DNA of 64,000 bases from contig NC_135550.1 of the NCBI RefSeq assembly GCF_964340395.1, forward strand, positions 8,556,864 to 8,620,863, written 5' to 3'. Shown piece by piece: positions 12,405 to 25,186 of the stretch (positions are counted from its first letter, which is position 1; each line of letters opens with the position of its first letter). The DNA comes from Glandiceps talaboti. Taxonomy: Eukaryota; Hemichordata; Enteropneusta; Spengelidae. The notes under the pieces were generated by a model. It worked only from the letters and a program-made list of their open reading frames with translations. It was not told the origin of the DNA and did no database searches. Position numbers and translations under genes: made by a program.

Positions 12405-15400
12405 ATGTATGTCGTAGATGTCAAAGGTTATAAAATAAGGAACCGTTCGACATATTATTTGGATCTTTTGTTGCTTCGAATATAAAAAAAAATAATCTAA
12501 GGCAAGATAATCTAATTAGGAATATTGTGTCTAAAGAAACATTTGTTGATGCGTTTTATTAAATTTGCTAATCAGTTATGCTGCAATACCACTGGCGCTG
12601 CCTTAAACATATTTCGAATGAATAGCTCATTAAGTTCATTTCAAAGGGGGCTGTGACCTTCAATTCTTCTGTATTCCGTAGGCAGATTGCATGTTATTTC
12701 AAACAAAGCTCCATACATACACGCAGACAAACTACTCCAGAACACGTACACTCATTTATCAATATTGCCACAAGCATCAACACATTCACCGGGTCGTACA
12801 CTCTCTACAAGCGTTACTGCAACAGTAATCTTGTTGTCGTTATTATTATTAACACACTTCTGAATTTATTACATCCACGACAGTGTAAAAGTTGCTGGTC
12901 TGACGTACCGTCTGAAACGGCAACATGACGTTAAATTTAGAACAACAAGCTCTCAATTCGTTAATGTCATATCGTACTCTCTCACATGACTATTTCTTTC
13001 CAGTTCGACGAATTCCTGAATAATTCAACCACATTGAATTTTATTCCTCGATCAAATATTGAAATTTCTCGCATAACGGAGACAGCTATTTCACACGTGA
13101 CAATTGTCATTAATTTTACTTAATTGGTCTGTTGGCAATTTCAATACTGTGAAAACGGTACAACAAGTAGTACACCTTGTTAGGTAGATTGGCATTCAAT
13201 TATCGCAGGGCCTCTGTAACTGGTCTCAGTGAACACAAACACCACCACGTACGTTTGATGCCAAAACCGATGTGTAACAATTTATCATCGTAAACCCACC
13301 GCCTCTTTCACGGCTTGCGAGAATGCAATTTGTAATCATTATTCTTTTGGTGTGAAATTAAGAAATTAATTTTCATCTTTACAAAATATTAATATTAAAT
13401 ATATTATTAATAATACGAGTTATATCTTGCCAATTAAGGTGTTTTCAGAACAACCTTCAAACAAAAAAATAAATACTTGCTATGAATTAATAATTTCATC
13501 TACTAATGAAATTTCGAGTCAGTTTACATTCGTCACGAGAATGTACTTATATTTGCAAAGAACCAGTAGTGTGAAACGAATTGACCTTTGTTTTGTATAT
13601 TTGTCCCCTAAATGTATATTTCCGCGTGTTTTCTTTCCCTCACTTAGACTTTATAGAAGTATCAAATTTGAATTGCTCTGGGTTGTTATTTGTTGAATCT
13701 TTCGTTTTAGTTGTTTGCGTTCTTCGCGATATTATTTATGTATCAAAGTTATAGTTCCGAAAAGGTTGCAAACTCTTGATGACGTGGTAAATGTGGAATT
13801 ATTATCAAAACATACATATATCGAATAATATCGACGGGATGACATGATGACCTCAACCGGGTTTTTTTTGGTATTAGTCATCCATCCATCCATCCACACT
13901 GCATTGATTTCATTAATATTCATAAATGCCATCTATCATTTTTGCATATTCGCCCATCAGTTGAATGTAGGCTAATTTAAATACCTTGTGTTCTGATCGG
14001 TCTGTTGGATGTTTATATAATGTGTATAAAATTGGATGACAGTTCCCACATTAAATGTCTAATATTAAAGGGTAACAACATGCTTTTGTAAAATTCATAG
14101 TCAAAACTGCAACTACAACGAAAGTCATCAACCCTCAAACAAAACGTCGCCTTGCTCGACAAAAAATCTCATTAAACATTGCTACATTTTAACATCTGGC
14201 TAGATATGATCTTACCAACAGCGTTTCGTCATTGGTCTGTTGTGACAAACATCTTTACCAATATTGTTACACTTTCTTTTCGTGAGATGAGCTACCATTA
14301 TCTAACGAGACCATCGCCAAAATTTATACCTCCCTGATAAACCTAAGGTTGGGGCTTTATTGGTGTATGATTTTCGTTGTAGTAATAGGATAGGAAATTC
14401 TGAGTTATAATCTACACGTTATGTGGCATGGCCACTTGTCAAGAAAACAATATAGGGCCTAATTGTTCTCAGAATGAAACACAGGGACGCGTATTGTTGT
14501 TTTCCTAAGGAATATATCACATGAATCCTGGTACTAGAAATGCAGAGCTCTGTAGAAATGTATCAATATACTCTGTATACTAGAAGATAAATGGTGTTCT
14601 TGCCATGATATAGGTGGGCATATATTCAAGTCAAAACGTTGTTATGCAAGTATTTAGCCTGTAGACAAGGAAAACAACAATCTAAGGAATATTAGGCGCC
14701 CATATGAAGTGAAGCATAAAGACCGACACTGTGACATTTAGCTCGGAGGGTCGCGTGTAATCGGAGACATCACGTCGCACCCATACATACTATAGTCGCG
14801 GTCGTTGTACTATTCTCATGTAGTGTACTAGTGACAAATGCGATTACCGCAACGTGATACAGAACGGGATAAACCTCGCCCGTTTGCTTTTTTCGCGATG
14901 ATTCCACCCCACTTTCCGCCTGTGTTGATCCTTCTTCATCAAATCTCGTCTGTATTAAATATTCAGTATACGGTGATGTGTGATAGCGATGACGAAATTC
15001 TCTACTCTACTTCACAGTCAAGTAAAAAAGTAAATTATCATACGACACACCTATAAGCTTATGAATCTATTGGATAGACATGTGCAATTGAAACCGAAGT
15101 GTGTCGTGTTGTGTTATTCTTGCAATTTGTGTATTTTTTTGGAAATACAAACACAATTTAAAAAAAATACACAGCTTTTGCAGCTATTGATCACCAATAC
15201 CGTAATAGCCCCACCCCCTCCTTGAATCTACTAGTAGTTCACAAATGCATCATTTTCGACGAGCAGCTATCTCAAACGCTCAAATAACCAGGTGCCATCA
15301 AATCACAATGTCTGATATTTTAATCGCGTGCTCTTCCCATTGATCGCACAATATGCATCTGTTTGAATACCAGACATTAAATGCCAGTCCGACCATATTA

Positions 15401-16800
15401 AACATATCATTGTACGAATGACAAATAACACATACAAATTTATTCCATTCTTCTATATACGAAAAAATTCATTTCCCTAAAATAAAAAATACACTATGTA
15501 TATTTCAATATTTTAAGTGTTCTGATAATTATTATTCTTTTGTACATTTCAAAATGTCGACCTTCTTTGATAAATTTGATCGGTTTTATTTGGAGATGGT
15601 GACTTTGCGGTCAAAGTGCAAAGGTCAGGCCGGTTCACATAGTTGGCATTTTCAAGTATTTGGATATTAAGTGCATGTGAAAGGATTAGAGAAATTTGAG
15701 AGCTATTGCGTGAATTCCACTGTCTCTGCAAGTAACTGATACTATACATAACTCCCAATGTGTATTATTGCATCATCTATATTTACGATCCCTTTTCAAT
15801 AATACTATTTTATTCTATTTATTACCTAATATATATGGTCGTTGAGATAGTCTGGCACGTGTGATATTACAAATAAAACCTTTCCGAACGTGAAATAATT
15901 TCAACTGCAGAGAATATATATATATATATATAAATGATAATTTTAGTGAAATTTTATCGATTAGCTGCGCGTAAAAAAACCCATCTCTGTTGCGCAATTT
16001 TATTTATCTGTTGTCAGTGACACCAGTCCCTTGACAAATGATAGAGGATTTCCGGGCCAATAAAAAATGACCTTCGTGTTAATTCTGTAATATTCTATAT
16101 TGAACACTTTGACATTTGTAAACCTAGCAGGCCGTCAGCCGCTGCGGGTACAATAAGGAGAATTTTAGTCACCTGTATTCCATACACGTATGTACGTACG
16201 GCGACTGCGCAGTTAAAACTAGTCCACTTTCACCACAATGTGTGTGTCGTATGCCTGATAAACATCACTACAGCTATAGCTATATGCACAGAACTTTACG
16301 TACAGAATAAACAAAAGTATCTAATTTCAAAGCATGTTAATAATGTCATATTTGTTATAGTAGTTGTGGACTATTCTCGGTAGCTGTACACTTATGGATA
16401 TTTTTTTTGGCTATAAAAGGTGTTATCACAGAGGACTACTGCATGAGATATTACATGTATTCTACAAGGGTCATTAGATGTCTTGTGCAATGTATTACGG
16501 GCTTATCTCTGATTCAACTGTAAATGCACGGGGCGCAGGGTTTACAAGAATCTACATACAAAGTCACCCATTTTCCCTAACGCCATGCGCGGTAAACTCA
16601 TTAGTATGCTTTAGTATGCATATATTATACAGGTAATTCTAAAACTCGATGTTTAATGGCTATGTGAAGAAAGCTATTTCATGGCGTTAGTATTTTTCAC
16701 AGAAAATGGTACTCTTTCATGCGTAGCGACTATAGCCGTTGGTTATGAGCACATGTCTGTGTTATGAGAAACCGATTATTTTTAGGAGTAGGACAGTCTT
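12405..16800. other. Long gene-poor intergenic stretch
   Basis: This is 4.4 kb of AT-rich DNA with no convincing exon on either strand. Small features are a CATC run on the plus strand near 13880-13897, a TA run at about 15914-15932 and a GTACGTAC patch near 16190. Confidence 0.45.
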
Positions 16801-16806
16801 TTTAAG

Positions 16807-16866
16807 GGCCAGGGTTTAAATCCCGGGTTCACGAATTAGTGCTCTTTTATCAGTTGAACCATGAGA
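16807..16866 (-). mobile_element. tRNA-like relic, possible SINE head
   Basis: On the minus strand, TGGTTCAACTGATAAAAGAGC resembles a tRNA A box with D-arm (spread over 16840-16861). A degenerate T-arm, GGATTTAAACCCTGG, follows near 16810-16825. Spacing is short but tRNA-like. Helices are imperfect, so this is a relic or the head of a SINE rather than an active tRNA gene. Confidence 0.3.
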
Positions 16867-17277
16867 GTTATTTATATAGGGGCGTTGTTTTGGACCAATC
16901 TTTCATATAGCTGCCGTGGATGTGAACTTATTACGAACAGGGAAAGTAAATGACATTATGAATCCCAATCTGAAATTTGATTGAAACGTAAAGATTGACC
17001 GAATGATTGATGTTAGCTACCACCAAGAAGTACAAGAATAATTCAATAAATAATATATATTTTGGAATAATTTGAAATCGTACCACGGCAATATGCTGAC
17101 GAAATGATGAGTTGTTATGGTAATTACGTGCAAGGCTGTGTGTGTCGGATGCGGGTCAATTTGCATATGGGGGATTTGGGAAAACGTTAATTCAGAAAAT
17201 TTATGATTTTGTTGTTGTTGTATATTTGTAATCTAGGTCCTAATTTGTGTAAGTGAGAGCCTAATACTTCTGCAAAG

Positions 17278-18337
17278 ATGACGACACAGGTGATAACTAC
17301 ACAGCCAGGTGCCCAGTCTGTAGTTACAACCCAACATGTTACTGTGAGTACACATCCACCACATATATTCGTTATTCCACATTTAGTCTCTGTTCGTGAT
17401 TTTTAGGAAGACTATTTCACTTGACAAGAAAACTATATATGGTCGTGAGTCTGATGATCTCATTTTATTCATACTACAGTAGTAATTTATTGCATGGCTG
17501 AACCCCGTCACTGATGATACAACTCGAGGGTCATACGCGTTCACCCCGATGTTTTGCAGTCATTCATGTCACTCAGAACATCAATTCACATAAATGAACA
17601 CAGTTGTGTTTAAAACAAATATTTTATTCATATTTTTCTTGTGTCAAGTGAATGTGCTGTTGGTCGGCTTCATCTTAAACAAATGTTTGTTTTCACATTT
17701 GAGAAACTTTTTAACCATCATTGGGAAAAGACCACATCTTTCAAATATAAATATGACCTATCTAGCAAACTTCGAAAGTCCCAATGTAGGGCTTAACCTT
17801 ATTCTGCATTCGTCTTATCTCTGTCTTTCTGATGTAGTAAATAGTATATTTGAACTTGAAGGCAGTTGAATTTAGGGAGATACGGACTGAGATAATGCGG
17901 TCATCCTGTGTGTCGAGCTGATCAGACATGGGTAGACAAAAGTTGTTTTGAATAAGGAGGCCAAGCGCTATGCAGTACATAGCTGACACGGATTTCACAA
18001 AATGTCGAAGCGGGGGTCATTGAACGTTCATAAAGGTCGTGACAACTTAGTTGAACATTGTCACGTAGTAGTCGTCCTTCACAGACTTCTCCTCACCATT
18101 CGGGGGGGGGGGGCAGTGAATTCACTGTAAGAATGAGTTATACGTTTTGGAATTAATTTCTTTTTGAACATTCGGACATTTTTTCATAATTTTTACTTTT
18201 CACACATTCCAAACAATAGGTAACGTTCCAGGAAAGAGATTGGACTACTGGTGTATTTGGTTGCTTCGAAGATTGCAAATCATGTAAGTTGACATTGTTT
18301 TTAAATTTGTTTTACCAAACTTTTCCTTTATCAGATG

Positions 18338-18394
<57 letters not shown>

Positions 18395-18814
18395 ATTGTG
18401 TATAATATACCATTATTGTGACGACATTTAGTAAGCCCTTCATTTGCATGTCTGTCGCTTGGTGGCGCCCTTCAATTTCTTCATGGGAATTGAAAAGAAC
18501 GCTATCATTCGTCGCTTGCTCTTCTAAACTACTAATTATCATTCAATATTTATCCGCTCCTTCTCTTCTTCCAATGTAGGTATGTGCGGATATTTCTGTT
18601 TTCTCTGCTTCCAGTGTCAACTGGCGACACGTCTTGGAGAGCACTGTTGTGTGCCATGCTGCGTTCCAGGTGCACTGACTGTCATGCGTACTAAAGTACG
18701 AACTCAGCACCACATTGAGGTATGAATTATTTGCTGCGTCGTCCGCAATTTTAAGAAATTAAAGAAACCGTAACATAAAAAAGTGAAAAACTCAATGATA
18801 GAGTGATGATGATG

Positions 18815-18869
<55 letters not shown>

Positions 18870-19097
18870 CGATGATGATGACGACGATGTTGTGCTTATG
18901 GTGGTGACGATATTAATAACAAGAATGATGAAGTCTTGTTTTCCCTGGTTCATGTCGATTAATTCTTGATGTATTTGTTTTCCCGCCAGGGTTCCATCAT
19001 GAAAGATTGCTGTGCAGCGACGTACTGTGGTCCATGTGTTGCATGCCAGATGTCACGTGAACTTGACAACATCGAGAAGGGTAGAGTAACTGCCTAG
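17278..19097 (+). CDS. PLAC8/cornifelin-family cysteine-rich protein
   Basis: Four exons give a 125-residue protein: 17278-17343, 18220-18283, 18580-18719 and 18990-19097 (TAG). All junctions follow GT-AG, with phases 0, 1 and 0. The start is the ATG in GCAAAGATGAC. The N-terminus (residues 1-28) is Thr/Gln/Val-rich. The PLAC8 domain runs from WTTGVFGCFEDC (30-41), through a Cys-rich hydrophobic stretch (44-58) and CCVPCCVPG (66-74), to CGPCVACQMSREL (103-115), which is the typical family end. Family members in animals are small membrane- or cytosol-associated proteins (PLAC8, cornifelin); plant relatives influence organ size and metal transport. The exact role here is unknown. Intron 2 carries a GT microsatellite and intron 3 a GATG microsatellite. 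No near poly(A) signal was found, so the 3' UTR may be long. Confidence 0.9.
18343..18391. repeat. (GT)n microsatellite in PLAC8-gene intron 2
   Basis: An uninterrupted GT run about 60 bases after the exon 2 donor. Confidence 0.97.
18805..18888. repeat. (GAT)n microsatellite in PLAC8-gene intron 3
   Basis: A GAT trinucleotide run with a few GGT and GAC variants lies between the third and fourth exons. Confidence 0.95.
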
Positions 19098-20346
19098 TCT
19101 GCTGCAGAACTGAAGAGGACTTGTCATCGTGGTCCACCAAATCATCTTATGATACGAAATGTTATGTTATAATTACGAAGAAATTATGATCTGAAATACA
19201 TACTTTGTTGTTAATAAGGTCTTTATTCTATTTGTTATTTTTTTCTTTATTCTGTTTGTTGATTTTATACCTGCAGTTACCCAGGAATCAATATTCACCC
19301 ACAGAGGCTGTTTGCAAAAAAAAAGGAAAAGAAAAAAAAAAGACTTTATCAAATCATGTACAAGTCTTCCCATCATTTTGTAACTGATTTGAAACCAAAT
19401 TTAATGAATTAGCAGTAAAACTTCATCCAGGCTGTGTAAAGGTACACCGTGTCGGCGCGCCCTCACACATCAACCAACTCTTCCGAATCAAACGCTTTCC
19501 CGCCAAAACATTTGGAACAAAACTGTTGTCTTCTTGCAACTTCTTGGCCCAAATCAAATCTATTCTAGACCAAATTTAAAGAAATACATCTCATGCATAA
19601 TTTGGTGTTAGTTCTTTTGATCTAAATGGGGTCATATTTCCATAAAACCCGTTTAAATGATGTGGTCACATTTAGCAGAAAATCATGAAAACGATGAGTG
19701 GTCTTATTTCTTATAGCAGCCAACTTTCGAATTTAAATATTATAAAAAAAACTAATCTGAACCGGACAATTAAATCTCTGAAGAAGAATTTCTGTTTTCA
19801 GAGCTGATGTAATTGTGTCATTGTACATCCGGGCATTTTGGTGACAAATAGCGTATAAGCTTGTAAATGTAGGTGTACATCGTGAATCCGATTTGATACC
19901 CAGCTGCACTGCATCGTAGCATGAGCTTCAGTTTAGCATTGGCATAGGCGCGTGTATGTGTATTAGTCGAAATACACAGTACATCTGAGAAGTGGTTACA
20001 CCAAGATATTAAAATTCAATTAGGTAACTGCCACATATATTAGACAAAAAACAAACTATGTCGATGTGCCTTGAGCGTACTGTTCAACTTTTTCAGGTAT
20101 TGTAAAACTTTTCTCTCCATGAAGACAAATAAATAAGTAAACAACTCTGTTAAGACAACAAACACCTCTGTGTTTTCACACTTCGGAAGCACCTTGAAAA
20201 TGAATTTTTGATGAAATTATGGAGAAATAGATTCCCTTGTAAAGGTCACAAGAGAAGTTGAAAACTTAAAAAAAAAACACTATAATTTGGAGATAAGCCG
20301 TGTTCCCAACATTCCTCTACGTTCTAAAAAAACTTATCTCAGTTTC

Positions 20347-20348
<2 letters not shown>
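19098..20348. other. PLAC8-gene 3' flank, no further gene recognised
   Basis: It probably contains the 3' UTR of the PLAC8-family gene. AATAAA-type motifs are first seen near 20127. A-rich patches lie at about 19315-19341 and 20268-20278. Confidence 0.4.
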
Positions 20349-20427
<79 letters not shown>

Positions 20428-20466
20428 AACAACAACAACAACAACAACAACAACGACGACGACGAC
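20349..20466. repeat. Alternating (CAA)n/(CGA)n trinucleotide repeat
   Basis: The blocks are CAA, CGA, CAA, CGA in order, each homogeneous. Translated in one frame this gives poly-Asn/poly-Asp; other frames give poly-Thr, or poly-Cys/Arg on the opposite strand. No flanking coding evidence supports translation. Confidence 0.95.
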
Positions 20467-21448
20467 GCATCATCGCCACTTTCATCTTCAAGGTGCCTTC
20501 CCTTTTAAAGTATTGCATATCTTTGTACTTTAAATTACCAGACGGCATTGTTCACTAGTCACAACATTATTACATTGGTAACACGAAGATTTTTTTACCA
20601 AATCTGTGCGTATTTAACTTTACATATTAGATTTCATTACCATTTCATTTATCAGATCTAAAACTGCCGTATTTGATATTGTTGTAGTTTATAGTCAGTG
20701 TTAAGTGGACATTAAATTTTCACGGGTGGCCGGGGTTTTTTTGATCTCATTTTAAACTGTGTCACTGCATGTGATCGCATGGTATTCATCGAAGGATTTT
20801 TAACTCGTATATTGAACAAGTTGATCTTTTACTGTTTTATTTTAATATTTCAAAGAAGATACGTCACTTCCTAGTTATTTTTTTCCAGCGAGGTTGATGT
20901 TTATATAATGTAGTACTGGACGGCAGACGTTAATATTTAGAAACTTTGCGACCATTTTCCACCAGGATTTGACCGTGACCCCAAACATCACCGAAATTTC
21001 ATCCATTTGCCTACCCAGAGAGTTATACAGTAGTCTAAAAAGACAATATAATCACTGCCTACATCTCGTAAAAAACAAACAACGTAGGTGGTTGAAGAAA
21101 TGTTTTAACTGATTTTAACTCTGTACGCAATTTTGGTGTGAACGTGATCGGAATCCAACAGGTGGTAGGAACTGCCTTGTTCAACTGGCCAAAACTATGG
21201 TTTGCAAGTATTTGAAATGATGTACTCACACACTTAAATGCGACATCAGTGAGTCCCTGCATGTACTGTAATCGTGGAACTTCATTCACTTTTGTATTGT
21301 ATTCCACATGTATGGCTTTCTCTGTACCATTGTAGTTAAATCAATAAAGTATCTTTGTCGAAGCAAGCTATATTTGGTATTTTGTAGGCACGTGTGTACA
21401 TGTGCATGTTGACTTAGTTGGGTGTTAGCCGTTGTACAGTTATATACA
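20467..21448. other. Intergenic DNA, no gene recognised
   Basis: An AATAAA motif lies at about 21342-21347. No ORF with recognisable content was found. Confidence 0.4.
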
Positions 21449-21496
21449 TGTATGTATGTATGTATGTATGTATGTATGTATGTATGTATGTATGTA

Positions 21497-21575
<79 letters not shown>

Positions 21576-21595
21576 TGTATGTATTTATGTATGTA
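21449..21595. repeat. (GTAT)n-(GT)n microsatellite
   Basis: A GTAT run is followed by a GT run of about 70 bases and a short GTAT tail. Confidence 0.97.
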
Positions 21596-23700
21596 TAAAA
21601 TACTATCCTCTATAGTTACGATCAAAACGCTTAGGCATTTGGAGACAAATAACATTTAGTAAACAATTTAATAATAATAATAATAATAGTTTTATTTCGA
21701 GAGCAAGCTCACAAACAGAATAAATTGCACGAACAACATCAAAAACACACACAAAAAGACAAATTTACAGTACACATATTAAAAACATTCAATAAAGAAT
21801 CTTCTCCAAAATTTACTATTAAAATGACAAAATCTGACAACGATGCAGCAATTAATGAAAGGTTTGACTCAAAATCAATGTATTAAAACATGTTTAATTT
21901 GTCATTTCGCATTTGGTGTCTCGAATAAGTTCTGCTCAATATAACATAACAGATAGAGCTAGGATCAATTATCAATGTTTGACGCTCTACACAATGAGAC
22001 TAGTAAGCCAGGCGACTCTAAACTTGACCAAAAAACGAAAATAAACAACATTCTCTAGACTGTCGTGTCAAAAATGTTAATCGTGCAACTTGACTGTGTC
22101 GGCTTTCAAAAATGTCAATCGTGCTGCACGCGTACGCGTTTGGTCTGCACGATTGGCAGTTTTGGTCTTATCTTCAAAAAAGCAAAATCTTTACACTTTA
22201 GATGCATTTTTAGAATCTCAATACGGTCAAAAATGTAAAATAACGATCGCTTGACCCATGGCTCTATACTGTGGTAGCGTCTATACAGACTGAGGACTGT
22301 GAGAAAATATCATAACAGACTCATATTACTAGAAGTTAGCGATGTCAACATGGGAAATGATGAGCCATGGTTCTTGAATTGACAGATACACACAGTTTAT
22401 ATGCCATTTTTATAGAGTGGACTAGTATAGTACGTCGGTCATTTACCCAAATGGGTCACTCCTCCCAATCTCAATTACAAAATGTAAATAATTATGCATT
22501 CGTCGATGCCACTAGCATTTTGTAAAATGATATAAATAAAGTCCATTGAGCTACCTGCTAAATTAATTATAACAACATGAAATGTACACAATAATTGCCA
22601 ACAAATCCTGTGAGCTGTTCACACATTTACTATAGAATTTACGCAATCTCCGACACAGCATCGTGTTCCCAAGCAAGTGGGTTGGTGTTAGCGACGTCAT
22701 AGACATTGAGAAATGACAGCGAGCGGAATTTCTATAGTTACTGTCATTGTTGCAATGCTAAATAATGACCCACTTTGAAAATCAAAGGAAAGTCACAGGA
22801 TTATTGTATCATTAATGTCGATATGTCACTAGCAATTGAGGTATCGATTTACTAAAAAAAGATGCAAACTAAAACTATTGTCGCCACATGCTGACATAAG
22901 CTATTGAAAGGTCCATGGTTTAATTATACTCTCTGTAAGGTGGCATTTTTGATGACTTCCATAACCTTGCAGTGTACATTTTTGGGGACTTCCAATGTTT
23001 ACACTATCTTGGTCGTAGGGTGTAGATTTTCATAACACGGACATCGCTATCACCCACTTGTGTAATCTATCATACATATATTGAACAACAATAGTTTTAG
23101 TTTGACGTGTTTATCTTTGTAAACCGAAGCCGCAGTTGCCAGAGTGGTGGATGTATGTAGATGTACGTACAAGGAAAAGACATTCGGATGGATGAGGTTC
23201 TGATGTAAATGTATCTTTTCCTTGTCTGTGTCTGTGATCCACCAGAACATTTGTTGAACTCACTGTATTAATTTGTTACACTAAAACATCCAAAATGATT
23301 AAATAGTTTTCACAATAAAGAGAATGTATATCGAAGCCCGCCCCCTTGCGGTCGGTAGATGAATAAAAAAAGGGCTTCATTTAGTAAAATTTGGAAATGA
23401 AACATTCATGATCGTACAGTACGTACACAGAATGGCAATATTGTAATGTCATGTGATTTGACATTTTACAGTCAGTTTGAGGATTCCAAATACATTAAAG
23501 TTAATAGCAGATTATCTGTAAATAAGACGGAGGTCCCGATTCAACAAGTTTCTTCATATGATTTGAGAATAATGTTTTATGACATCTGAAAGTTGTCATA
23601 TCTCAATAGTTATTCAGACGGGTAATAGATTTAATATGGGCTACTACATCATGTTGTCGAAGACGTTTCAAGTTGACATTACACGTACAGACATGATGGG
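21596..23700. other. Intergenic DNA downstream of the 484-aa gene
   Basis: An AAT trinucleotide run lies at about 21670-21688. The rest is AT-rich with no recognised gene. The part adjoining 23708 should include the 3' UTR of the minus-strand gene. Confidence 0.45.
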
Positions 23701-23707
23701 TCAAACA

Positions 23708-25162
23708 TTACATTTTCCATTTCACGTACAATGGTGACTTGTGGAAGATTCGATGACGTAGTTTCAGTGGATTTAAAATCTTCCAGTTTGGTGTTGGTTC
23801 GCCATAGTTTTTATTGAACGGCGGAGGCCTCTCAGCTGCTACCCTCTCACGCATGATGTCAAACGCGTTTCGTAAGGAAGCCTCCTTGTACGCCATCATT
23901 TTTTCACGATTTGATCCCCTCAAGGGTCTTCTAACGGATGATATAGCCTCTGCTTTACACCAGTCAATATCCAAACTATCCTCGCCATTTTCGCTGTCCA
24001 AATCTCGAAATATGTTAGGACTAGGGGATGAAGTTGTTGTTCCTGGAGTTACACTCCTCCGACTAGCACCGCTAGCGGCACTGTTTCGTCCTGCAGGTAA
24101 AATTGGTAGCTTTTGAGAGTTGTCATAACTCCATGCTGTATGTTTAGCACCTACACGGTGTTTTCTGAAATGATTGTATCGTTTACTATGCATCGTACAC
24201 TCGGGGACAGGACATTTCTTTTCCTCTTTCAGAATTTTTTTCCACTTCAAGATAGCAGGACTCTCGAGTTCAGGTGATTTCTGTTGTTGTCGAGCAGCCA
24301 TGTCCCAATGTAGGCACCTGAGTTCCCATGGCAAATCGTTGTCTTCTTCTTCGTCGTCTGGTTTAACTGAACTTTCAACGACATCAGTAACATCATCTTC
24401 TGACTCGTTGCTATCACTTTTGATATCTATACCACTAAACGTCACTCTCTTTACCCTTTTCTTATCCTTGTCATCTTCATCGTCTCCATCTTCGCCATCT
24501 TCAAGCTGTATACTAACGGACTCGTCGTCAATATCTTGACCGTTGGTGGTGCTAGATCCACTATCAAGATCAAGGTCAGTTTGTTTGAGGGTTGGAAGAG
24601 TACTCGGTTGATTAATATTGTTTACGCTCTGGTTACCGTTTGGCTGCTTCGAAGAGCTGGTATGAGAAAGACGACTCGGCGTTGGTGTATTCTGAGAGAT
24701 TACCGATCCCGGAGAAACACTGCGTTGCTCCGAGCTGTTCTTACTTCTCAGTCCTCTAGTCTGATATTGTTTCGCGGGCCCAAAAGTTGGAACTTCAGTT
24801 GGCAGACCGAGTGATTTCAAGATCTGCTGCAGAACGAAAGAATTACCAAATTCACTGGCTGAACGTCTCCGCTGTCTTAACGATTCCTTCTCTGCATTGA
24901 GACGGTCAAGAAATCGTTCTGCCTCGATTAGCTCACGGTCGATCTGATGGATCCTTCTGTTTTTATGAGTTTCCAGCATATTGAGGTGTTTCTGAAGTAA
25001 TTTTGAGTCGAAAATGTTTTCTTTAACGGCCTGTTCTGTCATATCCTTCTTTACAACAGCTTTCCGGCGTATCGGGCGACCGTCTTCGTCCAGAACTGTT
25101 TTCTCCTTGATGCGTTTCTTTCCCCATTGGGATGTCTTTGGTACAAGACTATATTCAGCCAT
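23708..25162 (-). CDS. Single-exon gene, 484-aa coiled-coil/acidic/C2H2-like protein, function unknown
   Basis: The ORF is open from 25186. I prefer the ATG at 25162 (protein MAEYSLVPK...), which gives 484 residues, over the upstream ATG at 25186 (492). I do not recognise the family. Using the longer numbering, a basic helical and probably coiled-coil segment lies at 50-108. A Ser/Thr/Gln-rich linker spans 109-215. An acidic stretch (218-243) is followed by KRVTF (246-250), a match to the RVxF protein-phosphatase-1 docking motif, then more acidic sequence. Next is a C2H2-like unit with C325, C330, H339 and H343 (H349 alternative). The C-terminus (420-492) is basic, Pro/Trp-containing and looks conserved. 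Composition is typical of a nuclear or cytoskeletal regulatory protein, but this is inference. A retrogene origin is possible, since no intron is seen in 1.45 kb. Confidence 0.85.
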   Translation of the reverse strand: MAEYSLVPKTSQWGKKRIKEKTVLDEDGRPIRRKAVVKKDMTEQAVKENIFDSKLLQKHLNMLETHKNRRIHQIDRELIEAERFLDRLNAEKESLRQRRRSASEFGNSFVLQQILKSLGLPTEVPTFGPAKQYQTRGLRSKNSSEQRSVSPGSVISQNTPTPSRLSHTSSSKQPNGNQSVNNINQPSTLPTLKQTDLDLDSGSSTTNGQDIDDESVSIQLEDGEDGDDEDDKDKKRVKRVTFSGIDIKSDSNESEDDVTDVVESSVKPDDEEEDNDLPWELRCLHWDMAARQQQKSPELESPAILKWKKILKEEKKCPVPECTMHSKRYNHFRKHRVGAKHTAWSYDNSQKLPILPAGRNSAASGASRRSVTPGTTTSSPSPNIFRDLDSENGEDSLDIDWCKAEAISSVRRPLRGSNREKMMAYKEASLRNAFDIMRERVAAERPPPFNKNYGEPTPNWKILNPLKLRHRIFHKSPLYVKWKM

Positions 25163-25186
25163 TGCGTCAAAAATTTGAATGTTCAC

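Noticed and set aside
20287-20533. Poly-Asn/poly-Asp or poly-Thr protein
   Set aside because: The ORF is simply the CAA/CGA repeat. No flanking exon, start context or domain supports translation.
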